Source: DAOTVD01 sp034437075
GTDB taxonomy: Bacteria; Chloroflexota; Anaerolineae; Aggregatilineales; J027
NCBI GenBank assembly: GCA_034437075.1
Contig: DAOTVD010000217.1
Coordinates: forward strand, 1 to 10,112
Reading direction: 5' to 3'
DNA: 10,112 nucleotides
Position 1 is the first letter of the stretch. Each line of letters begins with the position of its first letter. Positions 1 to 5,963 of the stretch are shown here, one piece after another. Position numbers and translations under genes: made by a program. The notes beneath the pieces are model-generated. The model did no database searches. It was given only the letters and a program-made list of their open reading frames with translations, and had not been told where the DNA came from.

Positions 1-255
1 GCCGAAGCAGGCCGCGCCGAAATGATTCAGGCAGATTGAGTGAAGCCCGGCGCGGTTGTCATTGATGTCGGCACCAATCGGGTGGACGAACCAAGCAAGA
101 AACGTGGGTATCGCCTGACCGGGGACGTGCATACCGAGAGCGTGGCCAAAGTGGCGAGCGCCATCACACCCGTGCCGGGGGAGGTTGGCCCCATGACTAT
201 CGCCATGTTGATGCAAAACACCCTCCGTGCGGCCCAAATGAGCATTGGTCAATGA
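1..255 (+). pseudogene. folD: FolD (methylenetetrahydrofolate dehydrogenase/cyclohydrolase) 3' end, interrupted by in-frame TGA
   Basis: This is the C-terminal part of the bifunctional enzyme that interconverts 5,10-methylene- and 10-formyl-tetrahydrofolate in the cytosol. The 5' part lies outside the window. Frame 1 reads through the family block KPGAVVIDVGTNRV, then YRLTGDV, then ITPVPGEVGPMTIAML. Upstream, the same frame reads AGRAEMIQAD and then meets TGA at 37-39, exactly where FolD homologues commonly carry Trp before the KPG block; one G-to-A change in TGG would produce it. A GTG follows immediately at 40 and opens a 71-codon frame to the TGA at 253-255. A second oddity is PGEVGPMT in place of the FolD signature PGGVGPMT. 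Possible readings are a decaying gene, an assembly error, or a split protein restarted at the GTG. Family assignment is sure; whether the gene is really broken is not. Confidence 0.8.
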
Positions 256-938
256 TCTTGTTCTTTAGCAGCGCGGGCGTTGTATGGCTGGGGCGCACCT
301 GGCACACCTTCGAAGAAGGCCATGCCGTGCTCACGCGCGAAGCGCTACGCCGCTGGGGCGGCCAATTGCCGGATGGCATCGACGCACAGCGCATTATCTT
401 GGGCAACCAGCGGATGGATATGCCCCACAAACGCGCGGACGGTTCAATTAGCCCAGTGGGGCTGGCGTTAGCCCTGTTGCAAGCGCAGACTTTGCCTAAA
501 TACCAGCATGCTATGCGTCAGCCCTGGAACCATCCCACGCGCAATTTACATCGTGTGCCGGCCAGCTTGCGCGCGCGGTTACGATCCGCGATGACGACCA
601 CAGACCCCCCACAGGCCAGCGAATATTTTGGCAATGCCTTGCACACACTGCAAGACAGCTATACGCGCAGCCATGCCCAACGGCTTGATCCAACAGACCC
701 GTATTCGCCGCTATGCCGGCTGCACTATTCGCCCAGCAAAGCCCATCCGCTAATTAGCCCCGATGATCGTGTATGGGCCGACGCTGAAGCAACCCAACTT
801 AAACCCGAAGCCGAAGCGGCTATTCAAGCAACGCTGGCCGCTTTCGAACTCTTTACCCAGCATTGGCGCGGGGATGACAAAGCGATTACCGATGGCATAA
901 ACGCTTTTGTGGCGCGCTATGTTCCGGTTATGCGTTAG
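252..938 (+). CDS. Zinc-dependent phospholipase C / S1-P1 nuclease-fold protein
   Basis: The 228-residue product has the helical trinuclear-zinc fold signature of PC-PLC, alpha-toxin and P1 nuclease. Seen in order: W17 followed by EEGHAVLTREAL with H24 (compare THAMIVTQ in alpha-toxin), IILGNQRMDMP with D56, and the strongest block FGNALHTLQDSYTRSH at residues 126-141. In that block H131, D135 and H141 reproduce the H-x3-D-x5-H spacing of alpha-toxin H126, D130 and H136. The final HxxxE ligand pair is not clearly present; H158 and H165 are candidates. The first 15 residues are hydrophobic but lack a basic n-region, so export is uncertain. No good ribosome-binding site is seen. The ATG overlaps the folD stop as ATGA, suggesting translational coupling. 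The stop overlaps that of the convergent methyltransferase gene. The substrate (phospholipid, phosphoester or nucleic acid) cannot be told from sequence. Confidence 0.68.
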   Translation: MILFFSSAGVVWLGRTWHTFEEGHAVLTREALRRWGGQLPDGIDAQRIILGNQRMDMPHKRADGSISPVGLALALLQAQTLPKYQHAMRQPWNHPTRNLHRVPASLRARLRSAMTTTDPPQASEYFGNALHTLQDSYTRSHAQRLDPTDPYSPLCRLHYSPSKAHPLISPDDRVWADAEATQLKPEAEAAIQATLAAFELFTQHWRGDDKAITDGINAFVARYVPVMR

Positions 939-1642
939 CGCTTCAGCGCGCGGATAAAGATAAAGTCGGGCGTGCGGCCCAGATTTTCATATTCTTGCGG
1001 GTCGTGCTGTTTGAGTTCAGCGGATAGCTGCCGCTCGTGGATAAAGTCGAGTTGTAAGCCCGCTTGAATCAGTGGGTTTAGGGCCGCGCTAAGAGGGCGA
1101 CGAAACGATGTCACCTGCACGGGGTCGCCAAAGCCTCTCCAAGTCATCGTAAACGACTCGGTGCGGTAGTAGTCCCCGCTAGGGCTTAGGTACATTTCCA
1201 TTAGCGGATGGCCAAAAGAAGCGACCAACCACCCGCCGGGTTGCAACACACGCCCAAACTCGCGCATAACTGGCGCCCAGTCTTCGATGTAATCCAACAC
1301 GAGCGAGCACAAGACCCCGACGAACGCGCCAGATGGCGCGAAGTCCAACGGGGCATTCAAATCCGCACGCCGGACTTCGGCCCGGGGGCCCAGGCGTTGT
1401 TGCGCCATCTCCACAAAGGCGGGGGTCACGTCAAACGCCAGCACATCCGCACCACGCCTAAGCAATTCTTCGGAAAAATAACCCGGGCCGCAGCCCGCAT
1501 CTAGCACACGCCCGCTGATAGCCTCCGGCAAGAGCGATAAAATACCGGGCCAGTTATAGTAAGCGTTATGCGCTTTCGTTTTGCTCACTTGCGCGTAACG
1601 CTCCGCGAATTTGCGATAATTCTGCTCCCCTAACGACGTCAT
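935..1642 (-). CDS. Class I SAM-dependent methyltransferase
   Basis: The 235-residue protein has a Rossmann-type methyltransferase core. Motif I is VLDAGCGPGYF at residues 47-56. An acidic residue ends strand 2 (AFDV, D71), ADLN follows at 93-96, the segment LCSLVLDYIEDW lies at 111-122, and the post-motif III turn VLQPGGWLV is at 132-140. This is the Methyltransf_11/UbiE-like layout used mostly on small molecules. The C-terminal half (YYRTESFTMTW, FRRPLSAALN) is a lid region from which I cannot read a substrate. It is the last gene of the minus-strand operon after rsmI and the tgt-like gene. A strong AGGAG (plus-strand CTCCT at 1651-1655) lies 8 nt before the ATG and overlaps the upstream stop codon, so the start is well supported. 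A role in RNA modification is possible from context only. Confidence 0.88.
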   Translation of the reverse strand: MTSLGEQNYRKFAERYAQVSKTKAHNAYYNWPGILSLLPEAISGRVLDAGCGPGYFSEELLRRGADVLAFDVTPAFVEMAQQRLGPRAEVRRADLNAPLDFAPSGAFVGVLCSLVLDYIEDWAPVMREFGRVLQPGGWLVASFGHPLMEMYLSPSGDYYRTESFTMTWRGFGDPVQVTSFRRPLSAALNPLIQAGLQLDFIHERQLSAELKQHDPQEYENLGRTPDFIFIRALKR

Positions 1643-1653
1643 CCGGTAAACTC

Positions 1654-2733
1654 CTACGATGCTAATTTAGCCATCAGATATTGCATGAACGTTAGATTAT
1701 GTAAGGTCGCCAAGCGATAAGCCAGCGTATCTTTGATGTCAAAAAGATGCTTCAAATATCCTAACGTATAGCGCCCCCCCCAGGGTGAATCTGGAAAATC
1801 GAACAAGGGGCGCGTGCTCTTGATATGCTTGGCATCTTCGACATAGACGTATTCGAACCAGGCAGCCTGGGCTGCGTTAATGGCTTCGCCCGTTAGAAAA
1901 TAGAGGCGGCCATGGCGCGCATCGCGGGTAGGCATGGCACTATCAAAAATCCCGTAGCCTAACTTGACCCCGGTCACGATATTGGCGGGGTGCCCCACTC
2001 CAAGCGCGTGCAGCGGATACTGGGTCGGGATCAACTCGCGCAACAGGGCGAGCATATCGGCCACCAAGTTCCCGTCCGCGTCCAGCGGCCAACCGCCGTA
2101 GCCGAAGCCATCAAACCCCATATCGAGCAAGGCTTGCGCACATTCGCGGCGCAATGCCTCGTCGCGCCCCCCCTGGACGACCGCGAACAGTTGCGGCCTG
2201 GCATCGGGCGCAACGTCTTTGTCTTGCAACAACCGTTCAAATTCCGATTTGCAACGCCGCGCCCATGCCAGCGTTCGCCTTACCGACAGCGCTTGCTCGG
2301 CGGGCGGATCATCCACATGGGTGGGGTCATCCAGGCAAATCAGCACATCGCCGCCAAAGCTCATCTGAAGCTGGATGCTTTTTTCGGGGGTCAGGTTATA
2401 TTTGCGCCCGTTCTCATCCCGAAAGATCGCGCCCTTGTCTGTAATACTGCCGTATTTGCTATTTTGGCGGATGAGCGAGTAAATCTGAAACCCGCCCGAA
2501 TCCGTGATGATGGGTCGCTTCCACCCTGCGAAGCGGTGCGCCCCGCCCAGGGCTTTAATCGTGCTAGAGCCTGGTTGTTGCATCAGGTGAAAAGTGCTCA
2601 TCACTAGGCCGGGCACCGCGCAGCGTTCTAGGTCATCGCTATCCAGGCCACGCACCACGGCGCGGGTCGCATCCGGCAAATAGACGGGCAAGGCTAAGGC
2701 CCCGTGGGGTGTAACGAGCTTATTCGGCGTCAT
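1654..2733 (-). CDS. tgt: Divergent tRNA-guanine transglycosylase (Tgt/queuine tRNA-ribosyltransferase family), zinc cysteines absent
   Basis: Canonical Tgt exchanges guanine-34 of GUN-anticodon tRNAs for preQ1 in queuosine synthesis. The start chosen is the ATG at 2733 (359 residues), because TPHGALALPVYLP then matches the usual Tgt N-terminus; an upstream in-frame ATG at 2820 would add 29 unrelated residues lying over rsmI. Seen: DSGGFQ at 78-83 (general-base Asp78), LTPEKSIQLQ at 114-123, CLDDPT at 133-138, VVQGG at 185-189, and FDSAMPTRDARHG at 263-275 with the nucleophile Asp264. Departures: GGWPLDADG (213-221) stands where GGLAVGE is normal; the CxCxxC zinc motif is replaced by a PDSPWGG stretch near 314-320, although the partner His in TLHNL (H345) remains; and the tail ends soon after. 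The start overlaps the rsmI end by 14 nt. It may be an active zinc-free Tgt, a subfamily with another base or substrate, or a non-catalytic partner. Confidence 0.82.
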   Translation of the reverse strand: MTPNKLVTPHGALALPVYLPDATRAVVRGLDSDDLERCAVPGLVMSTFHLMQQPGSSTIKALGGAHRFAGWKRPIITDSGGFQIYSLIRQNSKYGSITDKGAIFRDENGRKYNLTPEKSIQLQMSFGGDVLICLDDPTHVDDPPAEQALSVRRTLAWARRCKSEFERLLQDKDVAPDARPQLFAVVQGGRDEALRRECAQALLDMGFDGFGYGGWPLDADGNLVADMLALLRELIPTQYPLHALGVGHPANIVTGVKLGYGIFDSAMPTRDARHGRLYFLTGEAINAAQAAWFEYVYVEDAKHIKSTRPLFDFPDSPWGGRYTLGYLKHLFDIKDTLAYRLATLHNLTFMQYLMAKLAS

Positions 2734-3412
2734 CGTACATCGCTTTCGCGCCGTGGCCGGCGATGACAATCGTAAATTCGCCGCGCAAATCAGCTTTTTC
2801 GGTATGTGCAATAAGCGCACTCAGGCGACCGCGTATAATCGTCTCGAACTTCTTGGTCAGGTCGTTGGCTAGTGCCGCTTCGCGGTCGCCATAGACGGCC
2901 AGCGCATCCGCCAGAAACTTGTTCAGGCGGTGCGGACTTTCGTAGAAGACCAGGGTATGGGGCGCGGTTTCATCCACGGCCAAAAAACGTTGCCGGGGGC
3001 CTTGTTTGCGCGGCGGAAATCCACGGAAGGTATAGGCATGGGTGGGCAAACCAGATAACACCAGCGCCATGGTCGCGGCATCTGGGCCGGGGATCATCGT
3101 CAGGGGCAAATCTGCGGCAATGACCGCGCGCACCAAGGTAAAGCCGGGGTCTGAAATGCCAGGGGTGCCCGCGTTCGTCACCAGCGCCACAGATTCGCCG
3201 CGCGTAAGCGTCGCTAAGATGCGCTCGGTGGCGCGTGCTTCGTTATGTTCGTAAAACGACATTTGCGGCTTTTCGATCTCGAAATGCTTCAGGAGTAGGC
3301 CCGTTTTGCGCGTGTCTTCGCTGGCGATCAGATCAACTGCGCGCAAAGTATCCAGAGCGCGTAGGGTTATGTCTTGCAAATTGCCAATGGGTGTGGCGAT
3401 CAAATAGAGCAT
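2720..3412 (-). CDS. rsmI: 16S rRNA (cytidine1402-2'-O)-methyltransferase RsmI
   Basis: RsmI adds the 2'-O-methyl group to C1402 in the decoding centre of 16S rRNA, using SAM. The 230-residue protein belongs to the tetrapyrrole-methylase fold. Seen: the N-terminal LYLIATPIGNLQDITLRAL (2-20), SEDTRKT (31-37), the glycine-rich AGTPGISDPG (81-90), PGPDAATMAL (108-117), YTFRGFPPRK (127-136), FYESPHRL (156-163) and a C-terminal NDLTKKFE...RG block (183-195). Length suits a form lacking a long C-terminal extension. The conserved SDAGTP is TNAGTP here (N80 for Asp). A GAGG (plus-strand CCTC at 3418-3421) sits 5 nt before the ATG. It is the first gene of the minus-strand operon, divergent from the membrane-protein gene. 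No convincing promoter of its own was found in the shared upstream stretch. Confidence 0.95.
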   Translation of the reverse strand: MLYLIATPIGNLQDITLRALDTLRAVDLIASEDTRKTGLLLKHFEIEKPQMSFYEHNEARATERILATLTRGESVALVTNAGTPGISDPGFTLVRAVIAADLPLTMIPGPDAATMALVLSGLPTHAYTFRGFPPRKQGPRQRFLAVDETAPHTLVFYESPHRLNKFLADALAVYGDREAALANDLTKKFETIIRGRLSALIAHTEKADLRGEFTIVIAGHGAKAMYDDAE

Positions 3413-3441
3413 AGGCGCCTCATGAGTGAAAATATCGCTAC

Positions 3442-3478
3442 AAGCATACCACGCACTTGCCGGGGGGAGCGCATGCTT
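3442..3478. repeat. 6-bp inverted repeat AAGCAT / ATGCTT in the divergent promoter region
   Basis: AAGCAT at 3442-3447 and ATGCTT at 3473-3478 are perfect inverted copies with 25 nt between them. They flank the -35 box of the plus-strand promoter, and the right copy lies just upstream of its -10 box. This could be an operator for a factor acting on rsmI and the membrane-protein gene, but two 6-bp arms are short enough to occur by chance. Confidence 0.2.
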
Positions 3479-3485
3479 CTACAAT
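3457..3485 (+). promoter_or_regulatory. Sigma70-type promoter for the membrane protein / glycosyltransferase cluster
   Basis: A -35 box TTGCCG (3457-3462) and a -10 box TACAAT (3480-3485) are separated by exactly 17 nt. Transcription would begin near 3492, giving a short leader of about 24 nt before the ATG at 3516 with its GGAG ribosome-binding site. No other promoter of this quality is seen before 7105, so the four tightly spaced genes that follow may share it. Confidence 0.6.
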
Positions 3486-3515
3486 TCGAAACAACATAGC
3501 CTTACGGAGCCGCAG

Positions 3516-4121
3516 ATGAGCGAAGCCAGCGAACCTCAACACCCCGCACTGAGCCCTGAGGGGGTACAACAAGCCGAAAGCGAAACCTATACCCAAACTG
3601 CGCGCGGGCGCATTATCGCCCTCCCGTTTGCATTGGGCTTCATCCTGCTGGGCGGTTTGCTATTGGCCGAAAACCAATTGACTAGCTTTGAAGTGACCCC
3701 CGCCATCGCGGGATTAATTCTGGGTGCGGGGCTAGTGCTCACGTTTTTGTTTCGTTTTTTCGCCTCTCGGCGCCAAGAACGCGGTTTGCTCTTTTTGGCG
3801 CTGAGCTTACTCGGCATTGCAGCGGTCGTGGGGCTATTCAGCATCGCGCCAAGTACCTTCAATCTAGCGGAATGGTATCCGCTGCTTTTTCTTAGCATTA
3901 GCCTGGCCCTTGTGGTGACTTTCCTGTTAGATCGGCAATCCGAACGGGGCATTTTGGGCGTCGCTGCGCTGTTTGTGGTGATGGGCGGGGCCGCGTTTCT
4001 GGTCTCGTTCGACATCATCCCCCAGGATATTTTGCAACAAATCGCGGATTATTGGCCCCTGCTCATCGCGCTTTTGGGGATTACGCTCGTCCCCGTGGCC
4101 TTACGTCGTTCGGCGGAATAA
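3516..4121 (+). CDS. Six-helix integral membrane protein of unknown function
   Basis: I do not recognise a specific function. The 201-residue product has a polar N-terminus of about 30 residues, rich in Glu, Gln and Ser, and then six hydrophobic segments at about 34-50, 63-79, 89-107, 119-137, 144-162 and 179-196. The helices pair as three hairpins, with basic turns (RFFASRRQERG, LLDRQSERG) after the second and fourth. The repeated RQ-ERG turn suggests an internal duplication. The last helix begins YWPLLIALLGI, which resembles the LiaI/LiaF-type transmembrane family. The ATG at 3516 is preferred over the in-frame GTG at 3426 because GGAG lies 6 nt upstream and the predicted transcript starts at about 3492, after that GTG. 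The next gene starts 7 nt after the stop, so it probably belongs to the glycosyltransferase operon. Confidence 0.8.
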   Translation: MSEASEPQHPALSPEGVQQAESETYTQTARGRIIALPFALGFILLGGLLLAENQLTSFEVTPAIAGLILGAGLVLTFLFRFFASRRQERGLLFLALSLLGIAAVVGLFSIAPSTFNLAEWYPLLFLSISLALVVTFLLDRQSERGILGVAALFVVMGGAAFLVSFDIIPQDILQQIADYWPLLIALLGITLVPVALRRSAE

Positions 4122-4128
4122 CACGCCG

Positions 4129-5229
4129 ATGCGGATCGCCATTGACGCCAGCCGAACCACGCGCCCCCAACGCACCGGCACCGAAAATTATGCGCTGCAA
4201 CTGATTCGCGCCATTTTAGAGCGACAACCACCCCACCAGATTGATTTATATTTTCGGGATACACCTGCACCGGATTTGTTTACACAGACGCCAAACGTCA
4301 CAGAGCATAGCTTACCCTGGCCACGCATGTGGACACATCTGCGCTTCGCGGCGGCGCTCTGGCGCACTCGCCCGGATGTGACCTGGGTACCGGCGCACAC
4401 CTTGCCTCGTTTTTTTCCTGGGCGGGCTGTTGTTACGGTGCACGATCTCGGCTATGTGCATTTCCCCGACGCACACCCCCCCAACGAGCGGCGCTATCTG
4501 GATTGGTCAACGCGCTACAGTGCCCAGCGCGCCACACGCATCATGGCCGATTCACAAGCGACCAAAGATGATCTCTGCGCGCATTACAGAATCGAAGCCG
4601 AAAAAATTCATGTGGTGTATCCTGGCCACGATACAACGTTGAACCGGGTTGATGATCTGGCGCAACTTGAGGCTACCCGCGCGCGCTATGGATTGCCCGC
4701 CAAATATTTTCTGTTCATTGGGACGTTGCAACCGCGCAAGAATATCGGGCGGTTGGTACGGGCTTTCGGCCAATGGCGCGCCCATAGCGGGCGAGATGAC
4801 ATCGTGCTGGCGTTGGGCGGTAAACCCGGCTGGCTCTACAACCCCGCTTGGACGCACGACGCGCCCGGCGTGGTCGAACTCGGTTATGTGGCAGACGAAG
4901 ACCTCGACGCGCTCTATTCCGGCGCTTGGGGATTCGTCTTCCCGTCTTTGTACGAGGGTTTTGGTTTTCCTGTATTGGAAGCGATGCGCTGCGGAACGCC
5001 CGTCCTCTGCTCGAATACATCATCATTGCCCGAACTGGCGGGCGCTGCGGCGCTTCTGGTTGATCCGCTGGATGTGGACGCCATCGCCGCCGGGTTGGAT
5101 CGTCTGGCTGAGGATGAAACCTTGCGCGCCAACTTGGCTGCGCAAGGCTACGAACAGGTGAAGCGCTTTACGTGGAAAAAAGCCGCCCAGCAAGCCCTAC
5201 ATGTTTTGGAGGAGGCCACGCACGCATGA
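4129..5229 (+). CDS. Glycosyltransferase family 4 (GT-B fold), first of two
   Basis: This is a 366-residue retaining glycosyltransferase that would transfer a sugar from a nucleotide sugar to a lipid-linked or glycan acceptor at the cytoplasmic face. The N-terminal acceptor domain opens with IAIDASRTTRPQRTGTENYA, containing the Gly loop of GT4 enzymes, and carries VTVHDLGYVHFP at 102-113. The C-terminal donor domain has FIGTLQPRKN (196-205; R203 and K204 are the usual phosphate contacts) and the E-x7-E motif in YEGFGFPVLE (275-284), followed by CGTPVLCSNTSSLPEL. The stop overlaps the next start as ATGA. No clear ribosome-binding site precedes the ATG, but it lies 7 nt after the membrane-protein stop. 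Donor and acceptor cannot be read from the sequence. The paralogue at 5960 shares these motifs. Confidence 0.92.
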   Translation: MRIAIDASRTTRPQRTGTENYALQLIRAILERQPPHQIDLYFRDTPAPDLFTQTPNVTEHSLPWPRMWTHLRFAAALWRTRPDVTWVPAHTLPRFFPGRAVVTVHDLGYVHFPDAHPPNERRYLDWSTRYSAQRATRIMADSQATKDDLCAHYRIEAEKIHVVYPGHDTTLNRVDDLAQLEATRARYGLPAKYFLFIGTLQPRKNIGRLVRAFGQWRAHSGRDDIVLALGGKPGWLYNPAWTHDAPGVVELGYVADEDLDALYSGAWGFVFPSLYEGFGFPVLEAMRCGTPVLCSNTSSLPELAGAAALLVDPLDVDAIAAGLDRLAEDETLRANLAAQGYEQVKRFTWKKAAQQALHVLEEATHA

Positions 5230-5963
5230 GCCGTCCGCATTTGCTCGGCGTTCCGCTCGACCCCATCACGTTTGAGGCGTTTCTAGCGCAGATTGATGAA
5301 TGGGTGGCGGCTGGCGATAGCTTGCATCAGGTCTGCACTATCAATCCCGAATTCTTGGTAATGGCTCAAGAAAATGCGGCATTTCGGGCAGTGTTGCAAC
5401 GCAGTGCCCTGAATGTCATCGATGGCTGGGGGACGGCGCTCGCCCTGCGCTGGCGTGGCGTCCCAGTTCCAGAGCGGGTGACGGGCTCGGATGGGGTGCC
5501 GCGCATCGTGGCCCGTGCGGCGGAATGCGGCTGGCGGCTCTTTTTGCTCGGCGCCGCAGAAGGGGTCGCAGCGGAGGCCGCACGTATCTTCGAACGGCAA
5601 CACCCCGGCGTGCAGATTGTCGGCACGTATGCGGGCAGCCCCGCGCCGGAAGATGCCGCGCAGATCATCGCGCGCATTAACAACAGTGGCGCGGATATTT
5701 TGTTGGTCGCTTATGGTGCCCCAGCCCAGGATATCTGGATCGAGACGCACCGGGATAAATTGCATGTCACAATGGCGATGGGCATTGGTGGCACGCTGGA
5801 TTTCGTCACGGGGCGGGTGCCGCGTGCGCCGCGCTGGATGCGTCGTATCGGGCTAGAATGGCTTTTCCGGTTGTATAAACAGCCGTGGCGTTGGCGGCGG
5901 ATGTTGCGCTTACCCCGCTTCGCGTGGTGGGCTTGGCGCTATGGCGAAAAGGCGGTGCCATGA
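5226..5963 (+). CDS. WecG/TagA/CpsF family glycosyltransferase (GT26)
   Basis: Family members add ManNAc, ManNAcA or a related sugar to an undecaprenyl-diphosphate-linked sugar in making teichoic acid linkage units, enterobacterial common antigen or capsule. The 245-residue protein shows TINPEFLVMAQ at 38-48, the active-site block VIDGWGTALALRWRG at 64-78 with catalytic-type Asp66, VPERVTGSD at 81-89, WRLFLLGA at 103-110, VAYGAPAQDIW at 161-171 and GIGGTLDFVTGRVPRAPRWM at 186-205. It ends in the basic and aromatic tail (RIGLEWLFRLYKQPWRW) by which these enzymes contact the membrane. The ATG at 5226 is chosen over an in-frame GTG at 5172: it overlaps the upstream stop as ATGA, has GGAGGAGG at 5208-5215, and the extra residues are not family-like. 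The exact sugar is unknown. Confidence 0.94.
   Translation: MSRPHLLGVPLDPITFEAFLAQIDEWVAAGDSLHQVCTINPEFLVMAQENAAFRAVLQRSALNVIDGWGTALALRWRGVPVPERVTGSDGVPRIVARAAECGWRLFLLGAAEGVAAEAARIFERQHPGVQIVGTYAGSPAPEDAAQIIARINNSGADILLVAYGAPAQDIWIETHRDKLHVTMAMGIGGTLDFVTGRVPRAPRWMRRIGLEWLFRLYKQPWRWRRMLRLPRFAWWAWRYGEKAVP

Noticed and set aside
1..255. TGA read as tryptophan (altered genetic code) as the explanation for the folD stop
   Set aside because: The first GT4 gene, the GT26 gene and folD itself all end in TGA at sensible family lengths, two of them in ATGA start-stop overlaps, so TGA works as a stop here.
939..950. Small hairpin GCGC-TTCA-GCGC after the convergent stops, considered as a terminator
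   Set aside because: The stem is 4 bp, no T run follows on either strand, and it lies inside the methyltransferase coding region.
1990..2607. A 205-codon open frame on the plus strand
   Set aside because: It lies wholly antisense to the tgt-like gene, whose frame shows clear family motifs; its own translation has no recognisable domain and reflects GC-rich codon use on the other strand.
3426..3515. GTG at 3426 as the start of the membrane protein
   Set aside because: It lies upstream of the promoter and predicted transcript start, adds 30 non-hydrophobic residues unlike the rest, and the ATG at 3516 has a well-placed GGAG.
4329..5132. Several 70-170 codon frames on both strands inside the first GT4 gene
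   Set aside because: All are shadows of a gene with intact GT4 motifs over its full length.
5283..5765. A 160-codon minus-strand frame
   Set aside because: It is antisense to the GT26 gene, with no family resemblance and no ribosome-binding site that I could see.
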